From NCBI RefSeq assembly GCF_022267555.1, contig NZ_CP073586.1:3328501-3392500 (forward strand): 64,000 bases of DNA, read 5' to 3'. Below the pieces are notes generated by a model. It worked only from the letters and a program-made list of their open reading frames with translations. It was not told the origin of the DNA and did not search any database. Within the stretch, counting starts at the first letter, position 1. Every line of letters starts with the position of its first letter. Origin of the DNA: Proteiniphilum propionicum (lineage in GTDB: Bacteria; Bacteroidota; Bacteroidia; Bacteroidales; Dysgonomonadaceae). The position numbers and the translations under genes were made by a program. Of the stretch, positions 44,741-54,498 are shown piece after piece.

Positions 44741-46555
44741 ATGATGAAATTCAATAAATATAGTTTTGCCATTTTATCCTTGTTAATATTTTTCTGGGGG
44801 TGTGACAGTTTTCTTGACAGGCCGCCTCTTACTCAAGCAAATGATGAAACAGCCTGGGTAAGCGAGAATAATTTGAGATTATATGCCAATAAATTCCTTC
44901 CTGATTTTTTTATAGGGTATGGAGTAGGATGGACAAATTCCAGTGCACCGTTAATGGGATATCAGTTCAGTGATGACATTGTGCATAATGGCAATCAGGG
45001 TAACTTTACCCGTGCCGTACCCAACAGCCAAATATGGAACATGAGTCTTATCAGGTCGATAAACATTATGCTTGACAGAATTGAAAACAAGATGGGAGAT
45101 GTTCTTACATCTGAGCAATATTCACACTGGACTGGTGTTGGAAGGTTTTACAGAGCGATGAGATACTCTACTCTGGTATTTGCCTATGGTGATGTACCAT
45201 ATTATAACCACGTGGTCTCAGATACCGATATGGATGATCTGTACAAGGCCCGTACTCCACGCAATGAGGTAATGGATTCGATATATTATGATTTGAACTA
45301 TGCATTTGAAAACGTTCGGGTAAACGATGGGGAGATGAATGTAAACAGATACGTAGTTGCCGGATATATTTCAAGAATTGCGTTATATGAAGGGAGCTGG
45401 CAAAAATATTATTATAAAAACAATGAGCGGGCTCAAAAATTCCTCGAGCTTGCAATAGAGGCAGGCAACTACATAATAAACAGTGGCAGATACGATATTG
45501 TCAGCGAATTCAGAGCTCTCTTCACATCAGAAGATTTGAGAGGGAACAAAGATTGTATTTTTTACAGGCATTATGATCCTGCTGTTGGCATTACACATAG
45601 TGTAGCATCGAACAACAACCTATCGGAATCGATCAATTTCGGTCCCACAACTGCTCTGATCAAGTCGTTTATTATGAATGATGGTGATGTGTGGCAAAAT
45701 ACGAGCATGCCTGGAGCAAAAAACTTTGAACTGGCAAATATGATTAAAACCCGTGATCCAAGGCTGGAAGCTACTTTTTACGATAAGCCTACTCCACGGA
45801 ACAAAGGATCTTTCTGGTACATTAATAAATTTTTGCCAAGAAGCGTTGCCAAATCAGTAGAAGAAGGGAATACACCTCCGGTTGAATTTACAAGTACCAA
45901 TAACCGTACAGATTATCCGGTAATGAGATATGCTGAGGTTCTTCTTAACTGGATTGAAGCAAAAGCCGAACTGCAAACCATTGGCGGTGCTGCTGTAGAT
46001 CAGTCAGATATTGATAAAACAATAAACAAGATAAGAAACAGGCCGATAGCTTCAGAAGCAGCGGAGATGGGAGTACAAAAAACCTCTCCTTTACTATTGG
46101 GTGAACTGCCTGATGATCCTGAAAGAGATGCCGATGTTTCTGCACTGATATGGGAAATAAGGAGAGAGAGAAGGATGGAGTTTGCTTTTGAACATTCACG
46201 TATCGCCGATTTGGAGCGTTGGCACAAACTGGAATACATGGATACAGATGCTGAAGAAGATCTACTGCATGGCGGATGGGTAAACTTCCCAAAAGAGCTT
46301 GCCGATGAATTAAATGCAGGAAATACAGGAAAATTTTCAGTGTTAAAGCTTAATGGCGATGAAGTAACTTTTAACGGAAGCAATAAAGCCGATATGGTGG
46401 GTTTCTACAGAAGTTCATCTACTAATGGACGACAGCCATTCCTGAACCAGGTAAACGTTAATCCTTACTTGTCTCCCGTAGGCAAAACACAGATTGACGA
46501 TTATGCCAGTAAAGGTTATCTGTTAAAACAGACCGAAGGATGGCCGACCAACTAA
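44741..46555 (+). CDS. SusD/RagB outer-membrane lipoprotein
   Basis: Surface lid and substrate-binding partner of the upstream SusC. The signal FAILSLLIFFWGC ends in a lipobox; the mature protein starts CDSFLDRPPLTQANDETAW. The SusD features include the FYRAMRYSTLVFAYGDVPYY TPR segment, RYAEVLLNWIEAKAEL, and IWEIRRERRMEFAFEHSRIADLERW. Length is 604 aa. It follows susC by 17 nt. The start could be the second ATG at 44744. Confidence 0.95.
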   Translation: MMKFNKYSFAILSLLIFFWGCDSFLDRPPLTQANDETAWVSENNLRLYANKFLPDFFIGYGVGWTNSSAPLMGYQFSDDIVHNGNQGNFTRAVPNSQIWNMSLIRSINIMLDRIENKMGDVLTSEQYSHWTGVGRFYRAMRYSTLVFAYGDVPYYNHVVSDTDMDDLYKARTPRNEVMDSIYYDLNYAFENVRVNDGEMNVNRYVVAGYISRIALYEGSWQKYYYKNNERAQKFLELAIEAGNYIINSGRYDIVSEFRALFTSEDLRGNKDCIFYRHYDPAVGITHSVASNNNLSESINFGPTTALIKSFIMNDGDVWQNTSMPGAKNFELANMIKTRDPRLEATFYDKPTPRNKGSFWYINKFLPRSVAKSVEEGNTPPVEFTSTNNRTDYPVMRYAEVLLNWIEAKAELQTIGGAAVDQSDIDKTINKIRNRPIASEAAEMGVQKTSPLLLGELPDDPERDADVSALIWEIRRERRMEFAFEHSRIADLERWHKLEYMDTDAEEDLLHGGWVNFPKELADELNAGNTGKFSVLKLNGDEVTFNGSNKADMVGFYRSSSTNGRQPFLNQVNVNPYLSPVGKTQIDDYASKGYLLKQTEGWPTN

Positions 46556-46664
46556 CAATTATAATGAAAACAGTATGAAACGAGCGGGTAAACGGTCTGC
46601 ACATATGTACATGATTAAAAGCAAGTTCCATACAATACAGTTGAAAGTCAATAATTTTAATAGT

Positions 46665-48092
46665 ATGAAAATAGCAGAAGATAAATTAAAATATTTTGGA
46701 TTATTTGCCATATTAACGATATTCTTTTTCGTTTCTTGTGGCGATGATCTACCTGTAAACGTAGAATCACCTAACGAAACAGTACTTAAATCCATTAAGA
46801 TTTTAAATGCTGGAGAGGGTGGCAATATAGTTATTGATGGTGTAATAGATGAGAATGCCAAGACCGTCTGGTTCCCCAGAGTTGAACCGGAAACAGATGT
46901 AAATGCCATTCGTTTTCAAGTAGAATTATCTGATGGAGCAAAATTAGATAAGGATAGCTACAGTTTCGATTTTGAAGAGGGCCAGGATGCCGCAACCATC
47001 GTAATAAAAGTGGTCAATGCGCCACGTTTTCGTGAGTACTTTGTTACTCTCAGGCTAAATGTCCCTGTATTTGGTGCAGATTTCGAAAAGCCGCAAATAT
47101 ATGACAACACAGCAAATGAATTGGGCAATCCACTCTATCCTACCTTTGTCTCTTCCTCGACAAGAGGCTCTGGCTTCGACGGGAAACACGTTCTTATTGT
47201 TACACGTGCCGCCGGAGGTTCACATCTTTTGGATGTAAATGATCTTAGAAAAAATGAAATAAAACCAATTCCGCTGAATCTTACAGGAGTTTCCGGGGGA
47301 ACATTCCCCGTAAATCTGGGAGCTCAGATCAATGGACATACCTACATTGCCAACCTTTCAGGTGGCCTGGTATCGCCATTAAAGATCTACCATTGGTCTA
47401 ATCCGGAACAAGAACCACAGGTAATCGCCAACATCAACAAAAGTGAGATCCCCGGTGCAGGAGCACGTCATGGCGATAACCTCTCTGTGAATTTAGATGA
47501 GGATGGAAATGGACACATATTTTTTGGAGATAATGCCTCTACACAAATTTTGAGATTAAAGGTCACAAATTATACTGAAATAACCGACCCAACAATAATT
47601 GAAATGCAGCCTCGCTTACTGGAACCGTTCATGAATATGAATCGGGTAGGAACATCGGATAATTATCTGTTAACCGGCCATGCCGCCCCAATCATGGTGG
47701 CAAGTGTTGAAGGAACCATTGGCTACAAAATGGCTAATTCTTCCATTCCCATCAGAAGTTGCGACCCAAGGGTTGTTTACTTCAACGGTGAAAGATATCT
47801 GCTCGTGGTTACTGCTGCAAGAGGTGCGGGAGATGCCGTTGTGATGTATCTTTATAACATAACAAAAGGCGAAACCATTACCGAAGCGCTGGAAATTTTT
47901 GAATCGGGAAATATGACGCCTATTTATCAATATCCGTTACTTGGGCCCGTAAATACGTCTCCATCCACTCAAACCGGTTGGTATGTAACAAAAGATAATG
48001 AAGGGAATGATGATACACTCATGCTTTATGGCGCCTCAAACGATGCCGGTTTTGTGCTAATTGAGTTTCCTAAAAAAACGTTGGATGATTAA
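46665..48092 (+). CDS. DUF4623-type surface lipoprotein
   Basis: Predicted surface glycan-binding lipoprotein next to SusD. The signal (KYFGLFAILTIFFFVSC) supports the ATG at 46665; the frame extends to 46575 but that extension has no signal character. An N-terminal Ig-like domain (SIKILNAGEGGNIVIDGVID, about residues 30-140) is followed by a beta-propeller-like region typical of DUF4623 (GTFPVNLGAQINGHTYIANL, YHWSNPEQEPQVIANI, GVLRLK-like TQILRLKVTNYTE, VVMYLYNITKG). Length is 475 aa. A stem-loop terminator follows. Binding to a peptidoglycan-type ligand is inferred only from context. Confidence 0.8.
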   Translation: MKIAEDKLKYFGLFAILTIFFFVSCGDDLPVNVESPNETVLKSIKILNAGEGGNIVIDGVIDENAKTVWFPRVEPETDVNAIRFQVELSDGAKLDKDSYSFDFEEGQDAATIVIKVVNAPRFREYFVTLRLNVPVFGADFEKPQIYDNTANELGNPLYPTFVSSSTRGSGFDGKHVLIVTRAAGGSHLLDVNDLRKNEIKPIPLNLTGVSGGTFPVNLGAQINGHTYIANLSGGLVSPLKIYHWSNPEQEPQVIANINKSEIPGAGARHGDNLSVNLDEDGNGHIFFGDNASTQILRLKVTNYTEITDPTIIEMQPRLLEPFMNMNRVGTSDNYLLTGHAAPIMVASVEGTIGYKMANSSIPIRSCDPRVVYFNGERYLLVVTAARGAGDAVVMYLYNITKGETITEALEIFESGNMTPIYQYPLLGPVNTSPSTQTGWYVTKDNEGNDDTLMLYGASNDAGFVLIEFPKKTLDD

Positions 48093-48122
48093 CAAAACGG
48101 ATGATTTTAATATAAATACTTT

Positions 48123-48165
48123 AAATAACTTTGCCGGATATTTTTCGGCAAAGTTATTTGTTTCT
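48123..48165 (+). terminator. Stem-loop after the DUF4623 gene
   Basis: Perfect 14-bp stem AAATAACTTTGCCG/CGGCAAAGTTATTT (48123-48136, 48146-48159), 9-nt loop, followed by GTTTCTG. It probably ends or attenuates the SusC-SusD-DUF4623 transcript. The left arm also contains TAACTTTG, which fits a -7 promoter element for the next gene. Confidence 0.7.
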
Positions 48166-48200
48166 GTATTATTAACAATACTTCGGTAATTTATTTAAAA

Positions 48201-49661
48201 ATGAAAAAGTCACTATTCTACTATATCTTATTTCTGTTTGCGGCATTTGTAGTATCATGTAATGATGATACCCCAGGTACAGATAATAATGACGAACCTG
48301 AACCACCACCATCCAAACCTATTTTGAAGTTTCCCAAAAAAGAGATGCGGTCAGTATGGATCACTACAGCATGGGAATTGGACTGGCCTATGGGAAAATA
48401 TGATGCCCAGTCACAAAAAAATCAGTACATCCAATATCTTGACAGATTTAAAGAAATAAATATAAATTCGGTAATTTTTCAGGTAAAACCTATGGGGGAT
48501 GCTTTCTACAATTCACCATACGAGCCGTGGAGTAAATCGATAACCGGAACAAGAGGAAAAGATCCTGGCTATGATGTGTTGGCATTTTTGATTGATGAAG
48601 CACATAAACGCGACATTGAGTTCCATGCCTGGATGAACCCATACAGGATTGCAACACGTGCAGGCAATAGTACGCCATACCCTCCGTTGCATGCATCGAT
48701 AAATCCGGAATGGGTAGTAAATCACGAAAAAATTCAAATCTACAATCCCGGGTTACCCGAAGTGAGACAGCGACTTGCTGACATAGTAAAAGATCTGATC
48801 ACAAAATATAATGTTGATGGAATACATTTCGATGACTATTTCTATCCCGATCCATCTTCTGCAGGAGTGATGGTTTCAGATGCAGAAGACTTCAGGAAAT
48901 ATGGTGCTGGTTTTGCAAAAATAGAAGATTTCAGACGCGATAATGTGAATAAGGCAATAAAGGCTGTGCATGATATCATTGTCACAAACAAGCCGGATGT
49001 TGTCTTTACCATCTCTCCCACAGCGAGTCCCGATTATAATCTGAATACATTATTTGCCGATGTGACTAAATGGTGCCGTGAAGGATGGATTGACGTGGTA
49101 ATGCCTCAGCTATATCAGGAGATTGGAAATCAGTATAACGATTTTCAGGCCAGACTGGGTTGGTGGACACAGTATAACTACAAAGCTGTACCAATGGTGG
49201 GACATGGATATTATAAATTCGGAGATCCGCAACAGCCGGCAGCCTTTCAGTCGGCACTTGAACTGGAAAGGCAGTTTGAATTGACACGAAGAAATCAGAA
49301 AGTATTGGGAAATGCAATGTACAGTGCTAGATATATTCTGTTCAACAAAATAAACATTACCGATAAATTGGCTACAATATACAAGAACCCTGCAGTTATT
49401 CCATTCCTGGGACGTGAGGTTGCACCAGCACCTGTCAAACCGCAGAATATAAAAATAGAAAATAACATGTTATCATGGAACAGACAGGGTGATTTGAGTT
49501 CTGTTGTATATTATTTCCCGGACCAGACAAAAGAAGGTGTTGTTTTGTCGATAACAAAAGATACAAGCTTGCCGGTTTCCTCTTCGGGATTCTATTGTGT
49601 TACCACCATCAACAAAGACAATAAAGAGAGTGAACCATCCGATGCAGTAGAGAAAAAATAA
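48201..49661 (+). CDS. GHL10 (DUF187) family glycosidase lipoprotein, DigH-like
   Basis: TIM-barrel hydrolase of the glycosyl-hydrolase-like 10 family, whose E. coli member DigH cuts denuded peptidoglycan strands. The lipobox is AFVVSC (Cys20). A Pro-rich linker (residues 24-38, with PEPPPSKP) leads to the barrel: MRSVWITTAWELDWP, FQVKPMGDAFYNSPYEPWS, EFHAWMNPYRI, and DGIHFDDYFYPDP with the acidic active-site pair. A C-terminal Fn3-like domain (about 410-486) follows. Length is 486 aa. Followed by peptidoglycan-related genes, cleavage of cell-wall glycan between GlcNAc and MurNAc is the best guess. Confidence 0.88.
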   Translation: MKKSLFYYILFLFAAFVVSCNDDTPGTDNNDEPEPPPSKPILKFPKKEMRSVWITTAWELDWPMGKYDAQSQKNQYIQYLDRFKEININSVIFQVKPMGDAFYNSPYEPWSKSITGTRGKDPGYDVLAFLIDEAHKRDIEFHAWMNPYRIATRAGNSTPYPPLHASINPEWVVNHEKIQIYNPGLPEVRQRLADIVKDLITKYNVDGIHFDDYFYPDPSSAGVMVSDAEDFRKYGAGFAKIEDFRRDNVNKAIKAVHDIIVTNKPDVVFTISPTASPDYNLNTLFADVTKWCREGWIDVVMPQLYQEIGNQYNDFQARLGWWTQYNYKAVPMVGHGYYKFGDPQQPAAFQSALELERQFELTRRNQKVLGNAMYSARYILFNKINITDKLATIYKNPAVIPFLGREVAPAPVKPQNIKIENNMLSWNRQGDLSSVVYYFPDQTKEGVVLSITKDTSLPVSSSGFYCVTTINKDNKESEPSDAVEKK

Positions 49662-49944
49662 GACAGAGATTTGCAAAAACAATTATGCCAATTGTCAGAG
49701 TTTTGCTATTTTTACCGTTTTATGATTCTATTACAAAACAATAGTTCGGTATTATTTCATAAGATCAACCATAACTGATTGGTTGTTAATAACAAATATA
49801 ACTTTATAAATAGCTTTAATTTCGTGATTATTTGAATATCAAGTAAAATATAGCCGTGCAATCATTTAATAATATTCACATTGAATGAATATCAACCGGA
49901 CATATAATAAAAGAAACAACTTGATAAATTGAAAGAATGCTTAC
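49662..49944. other. Intergenic region before the amidase operon
   Basis: 283 nt, A/T-rich, with no ORF. It separates the SusC/D-GHL10 part from the amidase-to-MurQ part, so it probably holds a second promoter. The best candidate -7 element is the imperfect TAGCTTTA near 49811. Confidence 0.4.
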
Positions 49945-52900
49945 ATGGGTAAATCAATATGTATATTAATAGGGCTCATACTCTCTTACCCGCTATTTTC
50001 CCAGGATCTTCAGGAGGATTCCCTGAAATTCAGACTTAACGGGTCGTTGACCAACATTTACCGGGAGACGCTGCTTCGCCCGGGAAAGGTGACGGTGGAC
50101 AGTATCGCGCTGAATGAACATAAAAAAAGCATTGAGTTGCATACCAACCTCTCCCTCTCCTACCTGCCGATGCGCGAAAATACAGTACGCCAAATTTACG
50201 ATAGCATACGATATCACTTGCCTTTGGCACAAAAGAAATATCGCATCAGCGTGTTTTCTGATAAACAGGAAATAAGGACGCTTGTTCCCAATTTTTACCG
50301 TCAATCGAAGAAGGATAAAAACCGGATGATTTCACACAAAGTGAAGCCCTCCCTCGTAACCAACTTTTCCGCACCCGAAAACTCATTCGATAAGGGTCTC
50401 ACAAACAACCATATTGCACTGTGGCAAAGCCATGGTTGGTATTATGAGCAGAAGCTGGGACGTTGGGAGTGGCAGCGGGCGCGTATTTTTCAAACGGTGG
50501 AAGATCTCTATACACAGAGTTATGTGCTGCCTTTTTTGGTGCCGATGCTGGAAAATGCCGGGGCCAATGTGCTGCTTCCACGTGAGCGTGATTACAATAA
50601 ACAGGAGGTCATCATCGATAACGATGGCAGCAAAAAAGGCTCTACCTATAGGGAGACGAATGGCAAAGAAACCTGGCGAAATAGCGATTCAGCCGGTTTT
50701 GCAAACCTTCGCGAGATATGGCTTGATGGCGAAAATCCTTTCCGGATGGGCACGGCAAGGCAAACAAAAACCGTCTCACGGGGTGAGGAAAGCATTGCCA
50801 CCTGGACACCCGATATTCCGGAGAAAGGACGATATGCGGTGTTTGTCTCTTATCAGACGGTCAAAAACAGTAGTAACGATGCACTCTACAGCATATATCA
50901 TGCCGGCGGCAAAACCGACTTCAGGGTAAATCAACAGATGGGTGGCGGCACATGGATTTTTCTTGGCAATTTTGATTTTGAAGAGGGTACCTCCCACAGA
51001 ATTACCCTCTCCAACAGGAGCAAGCGAACAGGTAAAATTGTAACAGCTGATGCTGTAAAAATAGGAGGCGGCATGGGTAATATTGCCCGGATGCCTAACC
51101 CGGGTGGCTTTGAAAGGGAAAACACAAAAAGCGCTGAAGAACAAACTCAAAAAGAGATGCTGGCATCAAAAATAAACTACTCACCGGAAATAAGTGGATA
51201 CCCGCGATATGCCGAAGGGGCACGCTATTGGATGCAGTGGGCAGGAGTCCCCGACACTATCTACAACCGCACAGAGGGAAAAAATGACTATACCGATGAC
51301 TACGCCAGCCGCGGCGTGTGGGTAAACTGGCTGGCAGGAGGGTCGTCGGTACTGCCTGATGCCAAAGGGCTGAACATTCCCTTGGATCTGGCCTTTGCTT
51401 TCCATACCGATGCAGGTACTTTCTGGGGCGACACCATAGTAGGGACACTCGGTATATACATGACACACTTTAACAATGAAAAGTTCGAAAACGGAAGGTC
51501 GCGATGGGCATCACGAGACCTGTCGGAGTTGATAATGGAGGAGGTCACCTCAGATATACGAAGGGAGTTTGAACCCGAGTGGACACGCCGCCACCTCTGG
51601 AACCGCTCCTATGCAGAGGCGCGCATACCCAATGTTCCCACTATGCTGCTGGAACTGCTGTCACACCAGAACTTTGCCGATATGCGATATGGGCTTGACC
51701 CTTCGTTTCGTTTTACTGTAAGCCGGTCGATCTATAAGGGGATGCTCAAATTCATCGCCTCACAATACAACCGGGAATATGTGGTACAGCCACTGCCGGT
51801 AAAGGATTTCAGTTTGTCTTTTTCGGGAGAAAGAGAGGTTGAGCTAAAATGGAAGCCCACAATAGATGCAACGGAACCTTCGGCAAACCCCACGAAATAT
51901 ATTGTCTATACCCGTATAAACGGAAGAGGATTTGATAACGGGGTGATTGCAAATACTAACAGCTACAAAGTTTCCATACAAAAAGATCTCGTGTACAGTT
52001 TTAAAGTGGCGGCTGTGAACGAAGGAGGGGAAAGCTTTCCATCTGAAATATTGTCAGCTTGCCGTAAGTCTGATCAAAAAGGTGAAGCGCTTATCGTAAA
52101 TGGATTCACCAGGGTCTCAGCCCCATTCAGTTTTGTTACCTCTGAGGATAGCATCGCCGGTTTCGCGGGAAGTGTGGACAATGGCGTGCCCTATATTGCC
52201 GATCACCACTTTATCGGGCAGATGCATGAGTTCCGGCGCATCATACCCTGGATGGATGATGATGCTTCGGGCTTTGGAGACAGCAATGCGAACTACGAAA
52301 CCACCAGGATTGCCGGAAACAGTTTCGATTATCCTTTCGTTCACGGACAAGCCTTCGCAGAGGCAGGATACTCTTTTGTTTCAACTGCGGCGGATGCTGT
52401 GGAAAACGGTACTGTGAAACTGTCTGATTACGAGACTGTGGACTGGATACTGGGCAAACAGCGCGAATGGAGTATAGCCAGGGGAGCGAAACCACCGAAA
52501 TTTAAAACCTTCTCACAGTTGCAGCAGAAGGCCGTAACCGATTACTGTAACGGCGGCGGCAACATCATAGTGAGCGGCGCTTTTGTGGGGACCGACCTGT
52601 GGGATAATCCGTTTGCCACAGAAAAAGACAAAGAGTGGGCACAACAAACGCTCAAATATAAATGGCGTAACAACAACGGTGCGGTGACCGGACATGTTAA
52701 GTCCGTACCCTCCCCTTTTCTCCCGATACAGGGTAATTACAGATACTACAATGAGCTGAACAGCGATAGCTATGTGGTAGAAAATCCTGATGCAATAGAA
52801 CCGGCCGATAAGAACGCCTTTACTATTTTCCGCTATTCCGAGAACAACCTGAGCGCAGGTGTTCTGTACAAAGGCGAAACTTACAGTACGTGTATACTGG

Positions 52901-52977
52901 GTTTCCCTATTGAAGCGGTAAAAGGCCAGGATAAACGTAATGAGCTGATAAAACAGATTACAGATGCATTTAAATAA
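49945..52977 (+). CDS. N-acetylmuramoyl-L-alanine amidase-like protein with golvesin/Xly domain
   Basis: Large secreted protein; signal peptide residues 1-19 (SYPLFSQ). The catalytic part resembles amidase_3 split by an insert: HIALWQSHGWYYEQ (about residue 152), AFHTDAGTFWGDTIVG (about 484) and PTMLLELLSHQNFADMRYGL (about 565). The insert at about 285-375 is a golvesin/xanthan-lyase-type beta domain (ATWTPDIPEKGRYAVFVSYQ). A fibronectin-like domain (about 620-700) and a C-terminal 270-residue domain with a flavodoxin-like look follow. Length is 1010 aa. Databases often call relatives xanthan lyase. Stripping peptides from muramic acid would create the bare glycan that NamZ and DigH need. Confidence 0.75.
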   Translation: MGKSICILIGLILSYPLFSQDLQEDSLKFRLNGSLTNIYRETLLRPGKVTVDSIALNEHKKSIELHTNLSLSYLPMRENTVRQIYDSIRYHLPLAQKKYRISVFSDKQEIRTLVPNFYRQSKKDKNRMISHKVKPSLVTNFSAPENSFDKGLTNNHIALWQSHGWYYEQKLGRWEWQRARIFQTVEDLYTQSYVLPFLVPMLENAGANVLLPRERDYNKQEVIIDNDGSKKGSTYRETNGKETWRNSDSAGFANLREIWLDGENPFRMGTARQTKTVSRGEESIATWTPDIPEKGRYAVFVSYQTVKNSSNDALYSIYHAGGKTDFRVNQQMGGGTWIFLGNFDFEEGTSHRITLSNRSKRTGKIVTADAVKIGGGMGNIARMPNPGGFERENTKSAEEQTQKEMLASKINYSPEISGYPRYAEGARYWMQWAGVPDTIYNRTEGKNDYTDDYASRGVWVNWLAGGSSVLPDAKGLNIPLDLAFAFHTDAGTFWGDTIVGTLGIYMTHFNNEKFENGRSRWASRDLSELIMEEVTSDIRREFEPEWTRRHLWNRSYAEARIPNVPTMLLELLSHQNFADMRYGLDPSFRFTVSRSIYKGMLKFIASQYNREYVVQPLPVKDFSLSFSGEREVELKWKPTIDATEPSANPTKYIVYTRINGRGFDNGVIANTNSYKVSIQKDLVYSFKVAAVNEGGESFPSEILSACRKSDQKGEALIVNGFTRVSAPFSFVTSEDSIAGFAGSVDNGVPYIADHHFIGQMHEFRRIIPWMDDDASGFGDSNANYETTRIAGNSFDYPFVHGQAFAEAGYSFVSTAADAVENGTVKLSDYETVDWILGKQREWSIARGAKPPKFKTFSQLQQKAVTDYCNGGGNIIVSGAFVGTDLWDNPFATEKDKEWAQQTLKYKWRNNNGAVTGHVKSVPSPFLPIQGNYRYYNELNSDSYVVENPDAIEPADKNAFTIFRYSENNLSAGVLYKGETYSTCILGFPIEAVKGQDKRNELIKQITDAFK

Positions 52978-53046
52978 CCACATCACGCGAAGAGCAGGTA
53001 GCTTTCATGACACAAACAACGCGTGATGCCTAAACAATATTGAACA

Positions 53047-54498
53047 ATGAAGAATATAGACGCCTTTATCCTTTTCAGTCAACCTGATCAGGCAAAAAGA
53101 ACAGTAGAAGAGCTCAGGCAGTCGGCATTGATAAACAACATCTTCCTGCTTTCTCCCGAAGAGATCACATCTGTTATTGAAGGATGTGAGAAGATCGTTA
53201 TCGACAATTTGCAGAGTACACAAACAATTAAAAGAATCGCTCAAAAATCTACAACACCTTATACACTCATCTATCAGAAACCAACAGTGCTGAAGCCGGG
53301 GTATTTCGCCCTTGAACGGATGGTGCGTATTGCAGACGATACGCAGGCGGGAATGGTGTATGCCGACTATTATGCGGTAACCAACGGCGAAAAGAAAAAT
53401 AATCCGTTAATAGAATATCAGGAGGGAAGCCTCCGTGACGATTTTAACTTCGGTTCGCTACTACTTTACAATACAACTGCATTAAAGGACGCAGCGATGA
53501 GGATGCGCGAAAACTATCCGTATGCCGGGCTGTATGACCTCAGGCTAAAAGTGTCGCAAAAGTATCCTGTTGTACATATAAACGAGTACCTTTACACCGA
53601 GATTGAAGAGGATACCCGTGCGTCGGGCCAGAAAATATTCGACTATGTAGATCCTAAAAACCGGCAGGTGCAGATAGAGATGGAACAGGCCTGCACACAA
53701 CATCTGAAAGATGTGGGAGCATTTCTGGAACCTGCATTCGAAAAGATTGAATTTAACCGGGGAGATTTTGAATACGAAGCGTCGGTAATTATTCCGGTAC
53801 GAAACCGTATCAAAACCATCAGAGATGCAATCTCCTCTGTTCTGATGCAAAAGGCTGATTTTCCATTCAACCTGATAGTGGTTGACAACCATTCAACCGA
53901 TGGCACCACTGAGGCTATCGATTCTTTTAAAAATGATGAGCGGTTGATACATATAGTCCCTGAAAGAGACGACCTGGGCATCGGAGGCTGCTGGAACATG
54001 GGTGTACATCACACAAAATGCGGAAAGTTTGCCGTGCAGTTAGACAGCGACGATGTGTACAGCGGAGAGGACACGCTACAGAAAATTGTAAATGCTTTTT
54101 ACGAACAGAACTGCGCCATGGTGGTAGGGACCTATCAGATGACCGACTTCCATATGGAAGAGATACCGCCGGGGATCATCGACCACCGCGAGTGGACTCC
54201 CGAAAACGGAAGGAACAACGCGCTTCGCATAAACGGGCTTGGGGCGCCACGGGCTTTCTATACGCCAGTACTGCGAGAAATCAAGGTGCCCAACACCAGC
54301 TACGGAGAGGATTACGCACTCGGGCTCAACATTTCTCGTCGTTATCAGATAGGACGCATTTATGATATATTGTACCTTTGCCGCCGCTGGGAGGATAACA
54401 GCGACGCTTCGCTGGACATTGTGAAAATGAATGCACATAACCTTTACAAAGACAAAATAAGGACATGGGAGCTACAGGCCAGAAAAAATCGCAAATAA
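53047..54498 (+). CDS. Family 2 glycosyltransferase
   Basis: Cytoplasmic GT-A fold transferase. The catalytic domain starts near residue 239 (ASVIIPVRNRIKTIRDAISS) with VVDNHSTDGT, the metal-binding DxD as QLDSDD (about 337), and GAPRAFYTPVLREI. The first 235 residues form an additional domain with a second GT-A-like pattern (MVYADYYAVTNG, RDDFNFGSLLLYNT). Substrate is unknown. It overlaps the SpoIID gene by 34 nt, so it belongs to the recycling operon; why a biosynthetic enzyme is there is unclear. Confidence 0.85.
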   Translation: MKNIDAFILFSQPDQAKRTVEELRQSALINNIFLLSPEEITSVIEGCEKIVIDNLQSTQTIKRIAQKSTTPYTLIYQKPTVLKPGYFALERMVRIADDTQAGMVYADYYAVTNGEKKNNPLIEYQEGSLRDDFNFGSLLLYNTTALKDAAMRMRENYPYAGLYDLRLKVSQKYPVVHINEYLYTEIEEDTRASGQKIFDYVDPKNRQVQIEMEQACTQHLKDVGAFLEPAFEKIEFNRGDFEYEASVIIPVRNRIKTIRDAISSVLMQKADFPFNLIVVDNHSTDGTTEAIDSFKNDERLIHIVPERDDLGIGGCWNMGVHHTKCGKFAVQLDSDDVYSGEDTLQKIVNAFYEQNCAMVVGTYQMTDFHMEEIPPGIIDHREWTPENGRNNALRINGLGAPRAFYTPVLREIKVPNTSYGEDYALGLNISRRYQIGRIYDILYLCRRWEDNSDASLDIVKMNAHNLYKDKIRTWELQARKNRK

